A stretch of 64,000 bases of DNA from JAQGMV01 sp035626595 (GTDB lineage Bacteria > Pseudomonadota > Gammaproteobacteria > Burkholderiales > SG8-41), in contig DASPNJ010000062.1 in NCBI GenBank assembly GCA_035626595.1, forward strand, positions 6,152-70,151. Reading direction: 5' to 3'. The translations under genes and the position numbers were made by a program. Shown here one piece after another: positions 16,234 to 26,099 of this stretch. The notes below the pieces were generated by a model. It ran no database searches. It was given only the letters and a program-made list of their open reading frames with translations, and had not been told where the DNA came from. Numbering within the stretch: position 1 is the first letter of the stretch; every line of letters begins with the position of its first letter.

Positions 16234-18375
16234 ATGAGCGCAGCCGACCAGGCGCGGCAACCCGGACCGGAGGAGGTCGTGCAGCCGCCGGCCGCCGAAG
16301 AGGAGTTCGCCGGAAACAAGCGCCTCTTGCGCCCATGGGAGGCGCTGCTGCTCGCCGTACTGGGCATCGCGTTCACGGTGTTTCACCTGTTCGTGCTGAA
16401 CGTGTACTCCCTGGAGCCGCTGCTGTTCCGCGCGATCCACGTGGGGTGGGGCGGGGCGCTCGGCTTCATCCTGTATTCCGCGGGCCGGCGCGGCTCGCGT
16501 GCCGGCGTGCCTTGGTACGACTGGATTCTGGCGGCCGCCTCGATCGCGTGCGCGGTATACATCACGATCGAGCTCGACGGACTGCTCTTTCGAGCCGGCG
16601 CGCAGTTCACGACCGGCGACGTGATCACCGGCGTCGTCGGCACGTTCCTCGTGCTCGAGTTCACGCGCCGCACAGCGGGCCTCGCGCTGCCGATCATAGC
16701 CGGCGTGTTCATCCTCTACTGCTTCGTCGGCCAGTGGATGCCCGGCGTGCTCCAGCACAGGGGTTTCGAGATCGACCGGTTTTTCACCTACATCTACAGC
16801 GAGTACGGCATCTTCGGCGTGACGACGCAGGTCTCGTCGTCGTACATCATTCTGTTCGTCTGCTTCGCCGCTTTCCTGCAGGTTTCGAAGGTCGGCGATT
16901 ACATCAACGACCTCTGTAACGCGCTCTTCGGCTGGGCGCGCGGTGGACCGGCGAAGGCGGCGGTCGCTTCCGGCGTGCTGTTCGGTTCGATCTCGGGATC
17001 CGCCGTCGCGAACGTGGTGGCCTCCGGCATGGTGACGATTCCGATGATGCGCAAGGTCGGTTACGACCGGCCGACGGCGGCGGCGATCGAGGCGACGTCG
17101 TCGACCGGCGGGCAGATTACGCCGCCGGTCCTCGGCGCGGGCGCGTTCCTGATGGCCGAGATCACGGGCATTCCGTACGGCGAGATCGCACTCGCCGCAG
17201 TGCTACCGGCGGTGCTTTTCTACGTTGCGTGCTGGGTGCACGTCGATTACCACGCGGTGCGGCTGGGGCTGCGGGGCATAGCGCGAAGCGAGCTCCCGCC
17301 GATCGGGCGCATGGTCACGATGCTCTACCTGTTCTCGCCGATCTTTATGCTCGTGTGGGGACTGCTCGAAGGCTATTCTCCATTCCGTGCTGGCGGTCTC
17401 GGCATCGTGACGGCTCTGGTTGCCGGCTGGCTGTCGCGGCGCTTTGGAGACGTGGCGGAGAACGCGGGCCGTGCCGGACCAACGGGTATCGCCGTCATCG
17501 CGGCGCTCCTGCTGCGCTTCGCGGTCTTGATTGCCGCCGGGGCGGTGCTCTACGCGGGTCTTGCGTACGGCTTCGACTGGGTCGAGCGCGTCGCCGGCAG
17601 CACCGCGGCATGGGTCTTCGGGATTGCCCTGACGGCGCTTCCGGCGCTGCTCTTCGGCTGGCGGGCGACACTCGAAGCGTTCAACATCGCCGCACGTGAC
17701 ACGATCCAGCTCGTCGCCGTGTGCGCGTGCGCCGGCATCATCGTCGGCGTGGTGGCGCTGACCGGTATCGGCGGACGTTTTTCCGAGATGATGCTCGGCA
17801 TCGCCGGCGCGAGCCAGCTCCTCGCAATGGGCTTCGCGGCCGTGGTCGCGCTGATCCTCGGCATGGGCATGCCGACGACGGCCGCGTATGCGATCGCCGC
17901 GGCCGTCATCGCACCCGGACTCACGAAGATCGGTGTGCCGCCGCTGGTCGCCCACATGTTCATTTTCTATTTCGCGGTGATCTCCGCGATCACGCCCCCG
18001 GTTGCGCTCGCCTCGTTCGCCGCGGCGGGCATGGCGCAGGCGGACCCGTGGAAAACCTCGTCGGTCGCACTCAAGATGGGCCTCGCGACATTCATCGTGC
18101 CGTTCATGTTCTATTACAGCCCGATCCTGCTGTGGAAAGGCTCCATGGCCGACATCGTTCAGGCCGCAATCTCCGGGTCGATCGGGGTATGGTTCCTCGC
18201 CGCGTCGACGGAGGGCTGGTTCGGCGGGCGCCTGGCCCTCCCGCTACGCGTGGCCATGTTGGTCGCTGCGTTGTGCCTGATTCATCCCGGCACCGTCACG
18301 GATCTCATCGGGCTCGCGGTCGGTATCCCGATTTACCTGTTCCAGCGGCTGCGCACGCGGCGTTCCGCCGCGTGA
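16234..18375 (+). CDS. TRAP transporter permease, fused small and large subunits
   Basis: A 713-residue polytopic inner-membrane protein of the TRAP 4TM/12TM fusion type. Many hydrophobic segments span residues 30-710. SGVLFGSISGSAVANVVASG, SSTGGQITPPVLGAGAF and later GMGMPTTAAY and ITPPVALASFAAAG are the conserved DctM signatures. Sodium-driven uptake of the ligand bound by the TAXI protein is the expected function. The ATG is 12 bases after the terminator's T run, with GAGG as ribosome site. Confidence 0.93.
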   Translation: MSAADQARQPGPEEVVQPPAAEEEFAGNKRLLRPWEALLLAVLGIAFTVFHLFVLNVYSLEPLLFRAIHVGWGGALGFILYSAGRRGSRAGVPWYDWILAAASIACAVYITIELDGLLFRAGAQFTTGDVITGVVGTFLVLEFTRRTAGLALPIIAGVFILYCFVGQWMPGVLQHRGFEIDRFFTYIYSEYGIFGVTTQVSSSYIILFVCFAAFLQVSKVGDYINDLCNALFGWARGGPAKAAVASGVLFGSISGSAVANVVASGMVTIPMMRKVGYDRPTAAAIEATSSTGGQITPPVLGAGAFLMAEITGIPYGEIALAAVLPAVLFYVACWVHVDYHAVRLGLRGIARSELPPIGRMVTMLYLFSPIFMLVWGLLEGYSPFRAGGLGIVTALVAGWLSRRFGDVAENAGRAGPTGIAVIAALLLRFAVLIAAGAVLYAGLAYGFDWVERVAGSTAAWVFGIALTALPALLFGWRATLEAFNIAARDTIQLVAVCACAGIIVGVVALTGIGGRFSEMMLGIAGASQLLAMGFAAVVALILGMGMPTTAAYAIAAAVIAPGLTKIGVPPLVAHMFIFYFAVISAITPPVALASFAAAGMAQADPWKTSSVALKMGLATFIVPFMFYYSPILLWKGSMADIVQAAISGSIGVWFLAASTEGWFGGRLALPLRVAMLVAALCLIHPGTVTDLIGLAVGIPIYLFQRLRTRRSAA

Positions 18376-18491
18376 GGCGCCTCACCGTAAGCCTCTGAAA
18401 AGCCGCGTTTTTAGGCGCGATTCTTCTGTATTTCAAAGCCTTATCGTGATATCCTCGCGGGTTAATTTTCGAATACCCGCAGGGGAACCGA

Positions 18492-18917
18492 ATGGCTGTT
18501 GAAAGGACGCTGTCGATCGTCAAGCCGGACGCGGTCGCGAAGAACGTCATCGGCGAGATCTACACCCGCTTCGAGCGCGCCGGCCTGGCGGTTGTCGCCG
18601 CGCGCATGATGCGGCTTTCGCGCGAGCAGGCAGAGGGCTTTTACGCAGTGCACCGCGAGCGGCCCTTCTTCAGGGATCTCGTCGATTTCATGACTTCGGG
18701 ACCCGTGATGATCCAGGTGCTGCAGGGCGAGAACGCGATTCAGAAAAACCGCGATCTCATGGGCGCCACAGACCCGAAAAAGGCGGACAAGGGCACTATT
18801 CGCGCCGATTTCGCTCAAAGCATCGATGCGAACGCGGTGCACGGCTCGGATTCCGCCGAGAACGCCGCCGTGGAGATCGCCTACTTCTTTCCGACGCTCG
18901 ATATCTGCCCGCGCTAA
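18492..18917 (+). CDS. ndk: Nucleoside diphosphate kinase
   Basis: A 141-residue protein of normal Ndk length. ERTLSIVKPDAV at the start, the catalytic histidine in NAVHGSDSAENA and Arg-rich nucleotide site residues are all present. It balances NTP and dNTP pools by phosphate transfer through phosphohistidine. It opens the conserved run that continues with rlmN and pilW; AGGGG lies just before the ATG. Confidence 0.97.
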   Translation: MAVERTLSIVKPDAVAKNVIGEIYTRFERAGLAVVAARMMRLSREQAEGFYAVHRERPFFRDLVDFMTSGPVMIQVLQGENAIQKNRDLMGATDPKKADKGTIRADFAQSIDANAVHGSDSAENAAVEIAYFFPTLDICPR

Positions 18918-18940
18918 GAGCAGCCCGGGCCGTGCCGCAC

Positions 18941-20065
18941 ATGGTGAACCTACTCGGCCACACGCCTGTTGAGCTCGAAGCGTTCTGCGTCGCACTCGGC
19001 GAGAAGCCGTACCGCGCAAAACAGCTTCTGCGCTGGATCCATCAGCGCGGCGCTGCCGACTTCGCCGCGATGACCGACGTCGCGAAAGCGCTGCGCGAGC
19101 GCCTCGCGTCGCTCGCGACGCTCGAAGCACCGAAGGTGCGCCTGGACACGACCGCGGCGGACGGCACGCGCAAATGGCTGCTCGACGTGGGCACCGGCAA
19201 CGCGATCGAAACAGTGTTCATTCCCGAACCGGCGCGGGGCACGCTGTGCGTATCGTCGCAGGCAGGCTGCGCGCTCGAATGCTCGTTCTGCTCGACCGGC
19301 CGCCAGGGCTTCAACCGGAATCTCACGACCGCGGAGATCATCGGCCAGCTGTGGCATGCGAATCGCACGCTGCGCGCAGCCTACGGAACCGACCGGCCGG
19401 TCACGAACGTCGTCATGATGGGCATGGGCGAGCCGCTCGCGAACTTCGACAACGTTGTCGCGGCGCTGAAGCTCATGCTCGACGATGCCGCGTACGGGCT
19501 GTCTCGCCGCCGCGTGACGCTTTCGACGTCCGGACTCGTGCCTGCCATCGACCGGCTTGCAGACGCTTGCCCGGTGGCCCTCGCGGTTTCACTGCATGCG
19601 CCCAGCGACGCGCTGCGCAACGAGCTCGTCCCGATCAATCGCAAGTACCCGATCCGGGAGCTGCTCGCGGCGTGCGTGCGCTACCTCGACAAAGCGCCGC
19701 GCGATTTCGTCATGTTCGAATACGTAATGCTCGACGGCGTAAACGACACGCGCGCCCACGCGCGCGAGCTGGCGGCGCTGCTCGCAGACGTTCCGTGCAA
19801 GGTCAACCTGATCCCGTTCAATCCGTTTCCGAACTCGGGATACGCGCGCTCGAAACCCGAAGCGGTCGAACATTTTCGCGATGCGCTCGTTGGCGCCTGC
19901 ATTACGACGACGATACGCAGGACGCGCGGCGACGACATCGATGCCGCATGCGGGCAACTCGCCGGCGATGTCAAAGACCGCACGCGCCGCGCGGAGCGAC
20001 GCGAGAAGCGCGTCGCGCTCGCCGGCACGCCTGACGCGCAGCGCGCGCGGGAGCGCGTGGGATGA
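18941..20065 (+). CDS. rlmN: Dual-specificity 23S rRNA (A2503)/tRNA (A37) C2-methyltransferase
   Basis: A 374-residue radical SAM enzyme. The Fe-S cluster cysteines are Cys110, Cys114 and Cys117 in CALECSFC, and the second methyl-carrying cysteine is near the C-terminus in DIDAACGQL. MVNLLG at ATG 18941 matches family N-termini; an upstream GTG at 18932 is an alternative. It methylates C2 of A2503 in 23S rRNA and A37 of some tRNAs. Stop overlaps the pilW ATG by four bases. Confidence 0.96.
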   Translation: MVNLLGHTPVELEAFCVALGEKPYRAKQLLRWIHQRGAADFAAMTDVAKALRERLASLATLEAPKVRLDTTAADGTRKWLLDVGTGNAIETVFIPEPARGTLCVSSQAGCALECSFCSTGRQGFNRNLTTAEIIGQLWHANRTLRAAYGTDRPVTNVVMMGMGEPLANFDNVVAALKLMLDDAAYGLSRRRVTLSTSGLVPAIDRLADACPVALAVSLHAPSDALRNELVPINRKYPIRELLAACVRYLDKAPRDFVMFEYVMLDGVNDTRAHARELAALLADVPCKVNLIPFNPFPNSGYARSKPEAVEHFRDALVGACITTTIRRTRGDDIDAACGQLAGDVKDRTRRAERREKRVALAGTPDAQRARERVG

Positions 20066-20865
20066 AAACGGCGTACGCGGCACTCGCGGCAAGCGCGGTC
20101 CTCGCCGCCTGCGCATCGTCGTCCGGACCCAAGCCGTTCGTGCCCCCGACGCCGCGCCAGTCGCCGCCGCTCAATACTTCCTACGAGGAAGACCCGGTGC
20201 GCAAGCGCGCTCGCGCGCATACGGAGCTTGCCGCGGGTTATTTCGAGCTGCGCAACATGCCGGTCGCGTTGGAAGAAGTACAGATTGCGCTCAAGGCGGA
20301 CCCGCAGTACGGGCCGGCGCACAATGTGGCCGGGCTCATTTACGCGGAGCTGCGCAAGGACGACCTCGCGCAGCAGCACTTTCAGCGCGCGCTTTCGATC
20401 GATGCACGCGATCCGGATGCGAACAACAACTATGGCCGTTTTCTGTGCGATCGTCAGCGTGAGGCGGAAGCGTTGAAGTACTTCCTCGCGGCGCTCAGCA
20501 ATCCGCTCTACCAGACGCCGGAGAGAAGCTACGTGAACGCCGGGCTGTGCTCGCGTCGGCGCGGCGACGGCGCCGCAGCCGAGCAGTACTTCCTGCGCGC
20601 GCTCAAGGCGCGGCCGACGGAGCCGCAGGCGCTGTACCAGCTCGCCGATATGTCATACCAGCGCCGCGACTATGCGCAGGCGAAGCACTATCTGACGCGG
20701 CTCGAGCAGCTCGCGGCGCCATCGGCCGAAGTGCTGTGGCTCGCGTTGCGCATCGAGCGGCGACTCGGCGAGCGCAACGCGGCGGCCGCCTACGGTCAGC
20801 AGTTGCGGCGTCAGTTCCCCAATTCGCGTGAAGCGCGCGCGTTCGACGCCGGGAACGAGGAATGA
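20062..20865 (+). CDS. pilW: Type IV pilus biogenesis/stability lipoprotein PilW (PilF)
   Basis: A 267-residue lipoprotein with lipobox LAAC (Cys17). The mature part is a series of TPR helices (ELAAGYFELRNMPVALEE, NNYGRFLCDRQREAEALKYF and following), the normal content of PilF/PilW, the pilotin needed for secretin PilQ assembly in the outer membrane. The position between rlmN and rodZ is the standard one in Betaproteobacteria. ATGA overlaps occur at both ends. Confidence 0.93.
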   Translation: MKTAYAALAASAVLAACASSSGPKPFVPPTPRQSPPLNTSYEEDPVRKRARAHTELAAGYFELRNMPVALEEVQIALKADPQYGPAHNVAGLIYAELRKDDLAQQHFQRALSIDARDPDANNNYGRFLCDRQREAEALKYFLAALSNPLYQTPERSYVNAGLCSRRRGDGAAAEQYFLRALKARPTEPQALYQLADMSYQRRDYAQAKHYLTRLEQLAAPSAEVLWLALRIERRLGERNAAAAYGQQLRRQFPNSREARAFDAGNEE

Positions 20866-21713
20866 ACCAGACGTCTTACTACGCCCGCAGCGACGCCGCC
20901 TCCGCCGGTGCGGTACTCGCGGCCGCCCGCGAGGAGCTCAATCTGAGCGTCTCCGACGTCGCGCGGCATCTCAAGCTTTCGCCGGCGCAGGTCGAAGCGC
21001 TGGAGGAGGGCGCGTACGACAAGCTGCCCGGGCGTGTCTTCGTGCGCGGCTTCCTGCGCAACTACGCAAAGCTGCTCGGCGTGGATCCGCAGCCGCTGCT
21101 GCGACGCATCGAGCACGAGATGCCGAAGCCCAAAGCCGTCGAAGAGCCGCCGCCCGCGCCGCAAGCCGTCATGCCGACCGGCGAGCGCTCGCACTGGCCC
21201 GTGTACTTCGGTGTCGCGGGTACCATCATCGCAGCGCTGGCTGCGTACGAGTTCGGCTTCAACAATCCACCCGATGCCGCGGAAGACGAAAGCAAATCGG
21301 TGCCGGTGCAGCCGGCGCCTACGGCATCTGCGTCCGCACCCGAAGCGGCGAGCGCGGCTCCGGCTCCCGCCGTTTCAGCCGCGCCCTCATCGCCCAGTGG
21401 GGCGGCGAGCGGCACGCCGCTGGATCCCGGGCTCAGCGTCGCTGTTCCTGCGCAAAAAACCGCTGCGGCTCCCGGCGAGCGCCAGCTTCAGTTCAAGTTC
21501 GATGTGGAGTCGTGGGTGGAAATACGCGACGGCACCGACAAGGTCATCTTTTCGAAGCTGAACCGTGCCGGCGCCGAGGAACGCGTGTCCGGGACACCGC
21601 CGTTCAAGCTCGTCGTCGGCAACGCGCGCGGCGTCCGTCTGACCTACGACGAGAAGCCCGTCGACCTGACGCCGCACATCGGCGTCACCGTCGCGCGACT
21701 CACGCTGCAATGA
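20862..21713 (+). CDS. rodZ: RodZ-like cytoskeletal helix-turn-helix membrane protein
   Basis: A 283-residue protein. Residues about 15-80 form a Cro/CI-type helix-turn-helix (AREELNLSVSDVARHLKLSPAQVEALEEG, continuing to FVRGFLRNYAKLL), one membrane span covers about 112-130, a Pro/Ala-rich linker follows, and the C-terminal DUF4115 domain (about 205-280) contains SWVEIRD. RodZ links MreB to the membrane for rod shape. Coupled by ATGA to pilW and ispG. Confidence 0.92.
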   Translation: MNQTSYYARSDAASAGAVLAAAREELNLSVSDVARHLKLSPAQVEALEEGAYDKLPGRVFVRGFLRNYAKLLGVDPQPLLRRIEHEMPKPKAVEEPPPAPQAVMPTGERSHWPVYFGVAGTIIAALAAYEFGFNNPPDAAEDESKSVPVQPAPTASASAPEAASAAPAPAVSAAPSSPSGAASGTPLDPGLSVAVPAQKTAAAPGERQLQFKFDVESWVEIRDGTDKVIFSKLNRAGAEERVSGTPPFKLVVGNARGVRLTYDEKPVDLTPHIGVTVARLTLQ

Positions 21714-22993
21714 GCTGCCTGCCTCGATACGGTCCCGCGGCACGCCGCCCGAGCACCCGTGTGCGCATCGGACACGTGGAGATCGGCGGCTCTGCGCCGA
21801 TCGTCGTGCAGTCGATGACCAATACGGACACCGCGGACGTTGCGGCCACCGTGGCGCAAGTCGCGGCGCTCGCGCGCGCCGGCTCGGAGATCGTTCGCGT
21901 CACCGTCAACAACGTCGAAGCCGCGGCGGCGGTTCCGCGCATCCGCGACGCGCTCGATGCGATGGGTGTCAACGTCCCGCTCGTGGGCGACTTTCATTTC
22001 AACGGGCACCGGCTGCTCGCGCAGCATCCGGCGTGCGCCGAAGCCCTGGCGAAGCTGCGCATCAATCCGGGCAACGTCGGGCGCGGCTCGAAGCGCGACG
22101 AGCAGTTCGCGACGATGATCGAGTTCGCGTGCCGCTACGGTAAGCCGGTGCGTATCGGCGTGAACTGGGGAAGTCTCGATCCGGAGCTGCTGGTGCGGCT
22201 CATGGACGAGAACGCGCGTCTGCCCGAGCCGGAAGAGGCCGCGGTGGTCACGCGCAATGCGCTCGTCGCTTCGGCGCTGGAGAGCGCGCGCCAGGCCGAG
22301 TCGCTGGGACTGCCGCACGAGCGTATCGTGCTCTCGTGCAAGGTGAGCGGCGTGCAGGATCTCATCGCGGTCTATCGCGATCTTGCGGCGCGCTGCGACT
22401 ATGCGCTGCATCTGGGCCTCACCGAGGCCGGAATGGGCTCGAAAGGCATCGTCGCTTCGACGGCGGCGATGGCCGTGCTGCTGCAGGAAGGCATCGGCGA
22501 CACGATCCGCGTGTCGCTTACGCCGGAGCCGAACGGCGACCGCACGAAGGAGGTCATCGTCGCGCAGGAAATCCTGCAGACGATGGGCTTGCGTTCCTTC
22601 GCGCCGATGGTGATCGCCTGCCCGGGGTGCGGCCGCACCACGAGCACGTTCTTCCAGGAGCTCGCGGATCGCATCCAGAGCTATCTGCGCGAGCAGATGC
22701 CGGTGTGGCGCACCCAGTACAGCGGCGTGGAGAACATGCACGTGGCGGTGATGGGCTGCGTCGTGAACGGCCCGGGCGAAAGCAAGCACGCGAACGTCGG
22801 CATCAGCCTCCCGGGTTCCGGCGAGAACCCCGTTGCGCCGGTTTACGTCGACGGCGTGAAAACCGTGACATTGAAGGGCGACGATATCGCCGGGGAGTTC
22901 CAGCGCATCGTCGAGCGCTACGTGCGCGAGAAATACGCGCCGGCGGTGCGCGCCGCCGAGAACGCGAAAGACAAAGCGCCGGCCGGCGGCTGA
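21710..22993 (+). CDS. ispG: 4-hydroxy-3-methylbut-2-en-1-yl diphosphate synthase
   Basis: A 427-residue enzyme of the MEP isoprenoid pathway. 4Fe-4S ligands are Cys304 and Cys307 (ACPGCGR) and Cys350 (MGCVVNGPGE). VQSMTNTDT and KLRINPGNVG near the N-terminus are substrate-site signatures. It converts MEcPP to HMBPP. The ATG overlaps the rodZ stop. Confidence 0.97.
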   Translation: MSCLPRYGPAARRPSTRVRIGHVEIGGSAPIVVQSMTNTDTADVAATVAQVAALARAGSEIVRVTVNNVEAAAAVPRIRDALDAMGVNVPLVGDFHFNGHRLLAQHPACAEALAKLRINPGNVGRGSKRDEQFATMIEFACRYGKPVRIGVNWGSLDPELLVRLMDENARLPEPEEAAVVTRNALVASALESARQAESLGLPHERIVLSCKVSGVQDLIAVYRDLAARCDYALHLGLTEAGMGSKGIVASTAAMAVLLQEGIGDTIRVSLTPEPNGDRTKEVIVAQEILQTMGLRSFAPMVIACPGCGRTTSTFFQELADRIQSYLREQMPVWRTQYSGVENMHVAVMGCVVNGPGESKHANVGISLPGSGENPVAPVYVDGVKTVTLKGDDIAGEFQRIVERYVREKYAPAVRAAENAKDKAPAGG

Positions 22994-23008
22994 TCCAGCG
23001 GTGCGCGG

Positions 23009-24280
23009 ATGACCAGAACGATACAGGCAGTGCGGGGGATGAACGACATACTCCCCGCAGACGTGCACGTGTGGCAGCTCTTCGAGGACACGGTGCGCTC
23101 GTGGCTGCGCGCTTACGGCTACAGCGAGATCCGCATGCCGCTGGTCGAACGCACCGAGCTTTTCGTGCGCTCGATCGGCGAGGTGACGGACATCGTCGAG
23201 AAGGAGATGTATACCTTCATCGACGCGCTTTCGAACGAGAGCCTGACGCTGCGCCCTGAAGGCACCGCCTCGTGCGTGCGCGCGGCAGTGGAGCACAACC
23301 TGCTCTACCAGGGCTCGCAGCGGCTGTGGTACGGCGGCCCGATGTTCCGTCACGAGCGGCCGCAGAAGGGCCGTTACCGGCAGTTCCACCAGTTTGGCGT
23401 CGAAGCGCTCGGCCTCGCCGGGCCCGACATCGATATCGAGCACATGGTCATGTGCGCGCGGCTGTGGCGCATGCTCGGGCTCGAAGGAATCGAGCTCGAG
23501 TTGAACACGCTCGGAGCCGTGGAAGAACGCTCGCGCTACCGCGCGCGGCTCGTCGACTACTTCGAGCGGCGCGCCGATCGACTCGACGCCGATTCGCGCA
23601 GGCGGCTCAACACGAACCCGCTGCGCATCCTAGACAGCAAGAACCCCGCGATGGCGGAGGTGATCAGCGGGGCGCCGCGGTTGATCGAGGACCTTGGCAT
23701 CGAATCGCGATCGCACTACGAGAGCGTCAAAGCCGGCGTTGCCGCCGCCGGCGTCGCTTTTCGCGAAAACCCGCGGCTCGTGCGCGGGCTCGACTACTAC
23801 AATCGCACGGTGTTCGAGTGGACGACTACCCGGCTGGGCGCGCAAGGCACGGTTTGCGCCGGTGGGCGCTATGACGCCCTTATAGAGCAGATCGGCGGCA
23901 GGTCCGCGCCCGCGTGTGGTTTCGCGATGGGGGTGGAGCGCCTGCTCGACCTGATGCGCGAAGCGCGTAGTTTCGAGCGCTCCGCGCCGGACATCTATCT
24001 CGTGCGCCAGGGCGCACGGGCGGAGAGCTATGCCGAACGGCTCGCGGAGAGTCTGCGCGACGCGGGCCTCGCGGTCGCGCTGCATTGCGGCGGCGGCAGC
24101 TTCAAGTCACAGATGAAAAAAGCCGACGCGAGCGGCGCGCGCTTCGCGGTCATCGTGGGCGACGACGAAGCCGATCGTCAGGAGCTCACGCTCAAAGCAC
24201 TGCGCGTCGCGACGGAACAAACACGCGTCACACTGGCGGAGGCCGTGCGCCTCGTGCAGGCGCAATCGCAGAACGATTGA
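23009..24280 (+). CDS. hisS: Histidyl-tRNA synthetase
   Basis: A 423-residue class II synthetase. Motif 2 lies around MFRHERPQKGRYRQFHQFGVE, the histidine-A peptide is LVRGLDYYNRTVFEW, and motif 3 is GFAMGVERLL. The C-terminal anticodon-binding domain follows from about residue 330. It sits 15 bases after ispG and 4 bases before yfgM in the conserved run. Confidence 0.97.
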   Translation: MTRTIQAVRGMNDILPADVHVWQLFEDTVRSWLRAYGYSEIRMPLVERTELFVRSIGEVTDIVEKEMYTFIDALSNESLTLRPEGTASCVRAAVEHNLLYQGSQRLWYGGPMFRHERPQKGRYRQFHQFGVEALGLAGPDIDIEHMVMCARLWRMLGLEGIELELNTLGAVEERSRYRARLVDYFERRADRLDADSRRRLNTNPLRILDSKNPAMAEVISGAPRLIEDLGIESRSHYESVKAGVAAAGVAFRENPRLVRGLDYYNRTVFEWTTTRLGAQGTVCAGGRYDALIEQIGGRSAPACGFAMGVERLLDLMREARSFERSAPDIYLVRQGARAESYAERLAESLRDAGLAVALHCGGGSFKSQMKKADASGARFAVIVGDDEADRQELTLKALRVATEQTRVTLAEAVRLVQAQSQND

Positions 24281-24284
24281 CAAC

Positions 24285-24920
24285 ATGGCATACGATCTCG
24301 AAGAACAGGAACAGATAGACGCGCTCAAGGGCTGGTGGGCGGACAACGGAAAGCTCGTCATGCTCGCCGCAATCGCGTGCCTGCTCACTGTCGCCGGCTT
24401 TCAGGGCTGGCGGTATTACAAGGCCCAGCAGATCGAGCGCGCGGCGACACTGTTCGTTCAGCTCGAGCAAGCCGAACAGGCGAACCAGCACAAGACCGTG
24501 CGCGACATCGCGGCCCAGATCGAGGACAAGCACGGCTCCACGCAGTATGGCGGCATGGCGGCGCTCGCCGCCGCCAAAGCGGGCGTGATGACCGGCGAGC
24601 TCGAGGACGCGCGCAAGCACCTGCAGTGGGCGATAGACAACGCGCGCGAAGAAGAGATGCGCGATGTCGCGCGGCTGCGGCTCGCCGGGGTGCTCCTCGA
24701 CGAGAAGAAATACGACGAGGCGCTGAAGGTGCTGTCCGCAAAGCCGTCGGAGCCGTACGAGGCGCTGTATGCCGATCGCCGGGGTGACGTGCTGACCGCG
24801 CAGGGCAAGCTCGCGGAGGCGCGCTCGGCGTACCAATCCGCGCTCGAGAAGAGCGAGTCGGGCAATCGTTACCGGCCGATCATCGAGCTGAAGCTCGACG
24901 CGCTCGGCGAGGCGAAATGA
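24285..24920 (+). CDS. yfgM: YfgM-like TPR membrane protein
   Basis: A 211-residue protein. It starts with the typical acidic MAYDLEEQEQIDALKGWWADNG, has one membrane span (about residues 23-40) and a periplasmic helical TPR part with HLQWAIDNAREEEMRDVARLRLA. YfgM is an ancillary SecYEG-associated periplasmic chaperone partner. Position between hisS and bamB is the canonical one, and the stop overlaps bamB by four bases. Confidence 0.93.
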   Translation: MAYDLEEQEQIDALKGWWADNGKLVMLAAIACLLTVAGFQGWRYYKAQQIERAATLFVQLEQAEQANQHKTVRDIAAQIEDKHGSTQYGGMAALAAAKAGVMTGELEDARKHLQWAIDNAREEEMRDVARLRLAGVLLDEKKYDEALKVLSAKPSEPYEALYADRRGDVLTAQGKLAEARSAYQSALEKSESGNRYRPIIELKLDALGEAK

Positions 24921-26074
24921 GCTACCGCCTGTTCGCGGCGGTGCTGGTGGCGCTCGCGCTCGCCGGCTGCTCCACCGTGACCGATATGTACGATCGCTGG
25001 TTCGGCAGCAGCCCGGGCCCGAAACCGGCGCCGCTCGTAGCGTTCAAGGCCACGACGCAGCCGCGCGTCGTGTGGCGCGGTGAAGTCGGACCGGCCGAGA
25101 AGACGATGTTCTTTCCTGCGGTTACCGGCAACGTCGTCTATGCCGCCGGCGCCGCGGGCACGATCGCGGGATTCGAGGCCAACACCGGCAAGCCGACGAC
25201 CCGCTTCAACGCCGGCCAGCGCCTGAGCGCAGGCGTGGCGGCGAGCGGCCGGCTCATCGTCGTCGGTTCCGCCAAAGGCGAGGTGCTTGCCTTCGACGCG
25301 AGCGGCAAGCCGCTCTGGAAGGCGGCGGTGCCGGGCGACGTGCTCGCTCCCCCGGCCATCGATGGCTCGCTCGTGGTCGCGCGCGTAGGCGACGGCCGGC
25401 TGTATGGACTCGATGCCACGAACGGCAAGCAGCGCTGGGTTTACCAGCGGACGAGCCCCGCGCTCTCGCTGCGCAGCCACGCAGGCGTGATCGTCGAGCG
25501 GGGCGCCGTTTTCGCGGGCTTTCCGGGCGGTCGGTTGATCGCGCTCGCCGCCGCCACCGGTAACGTCGGCTGGGACAGCGTGGTCGCGCTGCCGCGCGGC
25601 GCGACCGAGCTCGAACGTGTGGCCGACGTGATGGGCTTGCCCATACTGGACGGCGACCGCGTCTGCGCGGTCGCGTATCAGGGGCGCGTCGCCTGTTTCG
25701 ATACGCAAAGCGGCACGACGATCTGGGCGCGCGACCTGTCCAGCACCGCCGGCATGGACGCCGACCACCGCAATGCGTACGTCACCGACGACAAGAATGC
25801 GGTCATCGCCCTCGACAAGTCGAACGGCGCGAGTCTGTGGCGTCAGGACAAGCTCGCGAACCGCGGCGTGTCGGCACCGCTCGCGTTCGGCCGCTTCGTG
25901 ATCGTGGGCGATTACGAGGGTTATGTACATCTGCTCTCCCGCGAGGACGGCTCGTTCGCGGCGCGTATCGCGACAGACGGCAGCGCTATCGGCGCGCCTC
26001 CCGTGGCACTCGATACCAACACGTTCCTCGTTCAGACGCGCAACGGCAATCTGTTCGCGATCGCGGTGCAGTAG
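24917..26074 (+). CDS. bamB: Outer membrane assembly lipoprotein BamB
   Basis: A 385-residue lipoprotein (lipobox LAGC, Cys18) folding as a PQQ-type beta-propeller, with repeats such as VVYAAGAAGTIAGFEANTG, GRLYGLDATNGKQRW and GRVACFDTQSGTTIW. It is a BAM complex component that helps insert outer-membrane beta-barrel proteins. Length and gene order agree. Confidence 0.95.
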   Translation: MSYRLFAAVLVALALAGCSTVTDMYDRWFGSSPGPKPAPLVAFKATTQPRVVWRGEVGPAEKTMFFPAVTGNVVYAAGAAGTIAGFEANTGKPTTRFNAGQRLSAGVAASGRLIVVGSAKGEVLAFDASGKPLWKAAVPGDVLAPPAIDGSLVVARVGDGRLYGLDATNGKQRWVYQRTSPALSLRSHAGVIVERGAVFAGFPGGRLIALAAATGNVGWDSVVALPRGATELERVADVMGLPILDGDRVCAVAYQGRVACFDTQSGTTIWARDLSSTAGMDADHRNAYVTDDKNAVIALDKSNGASLWRQDKLANRGVSAPLAFGRFVIVGDYEGYVHLLSREDGSFAARIATDGSAIGAPPVALDTNTFLVQTRNGNLFAIAVQ

Positions 26075-26099
26075 CACCGTACGCACGTTCTCGTAGCCG

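Noticed and set aside
18305..18550. Small minus-strand gene before ndk
   Set aside because: No ribosome site and no protein-like composition; the region is the ndk leader.
21644..23443. Minus-strand open frame of about 600 codons opposite ispG and hisS
   Set aside because: Both plus-strand genes are unmistakable; the antisense product is His/Arg-rich without recognisable domains.
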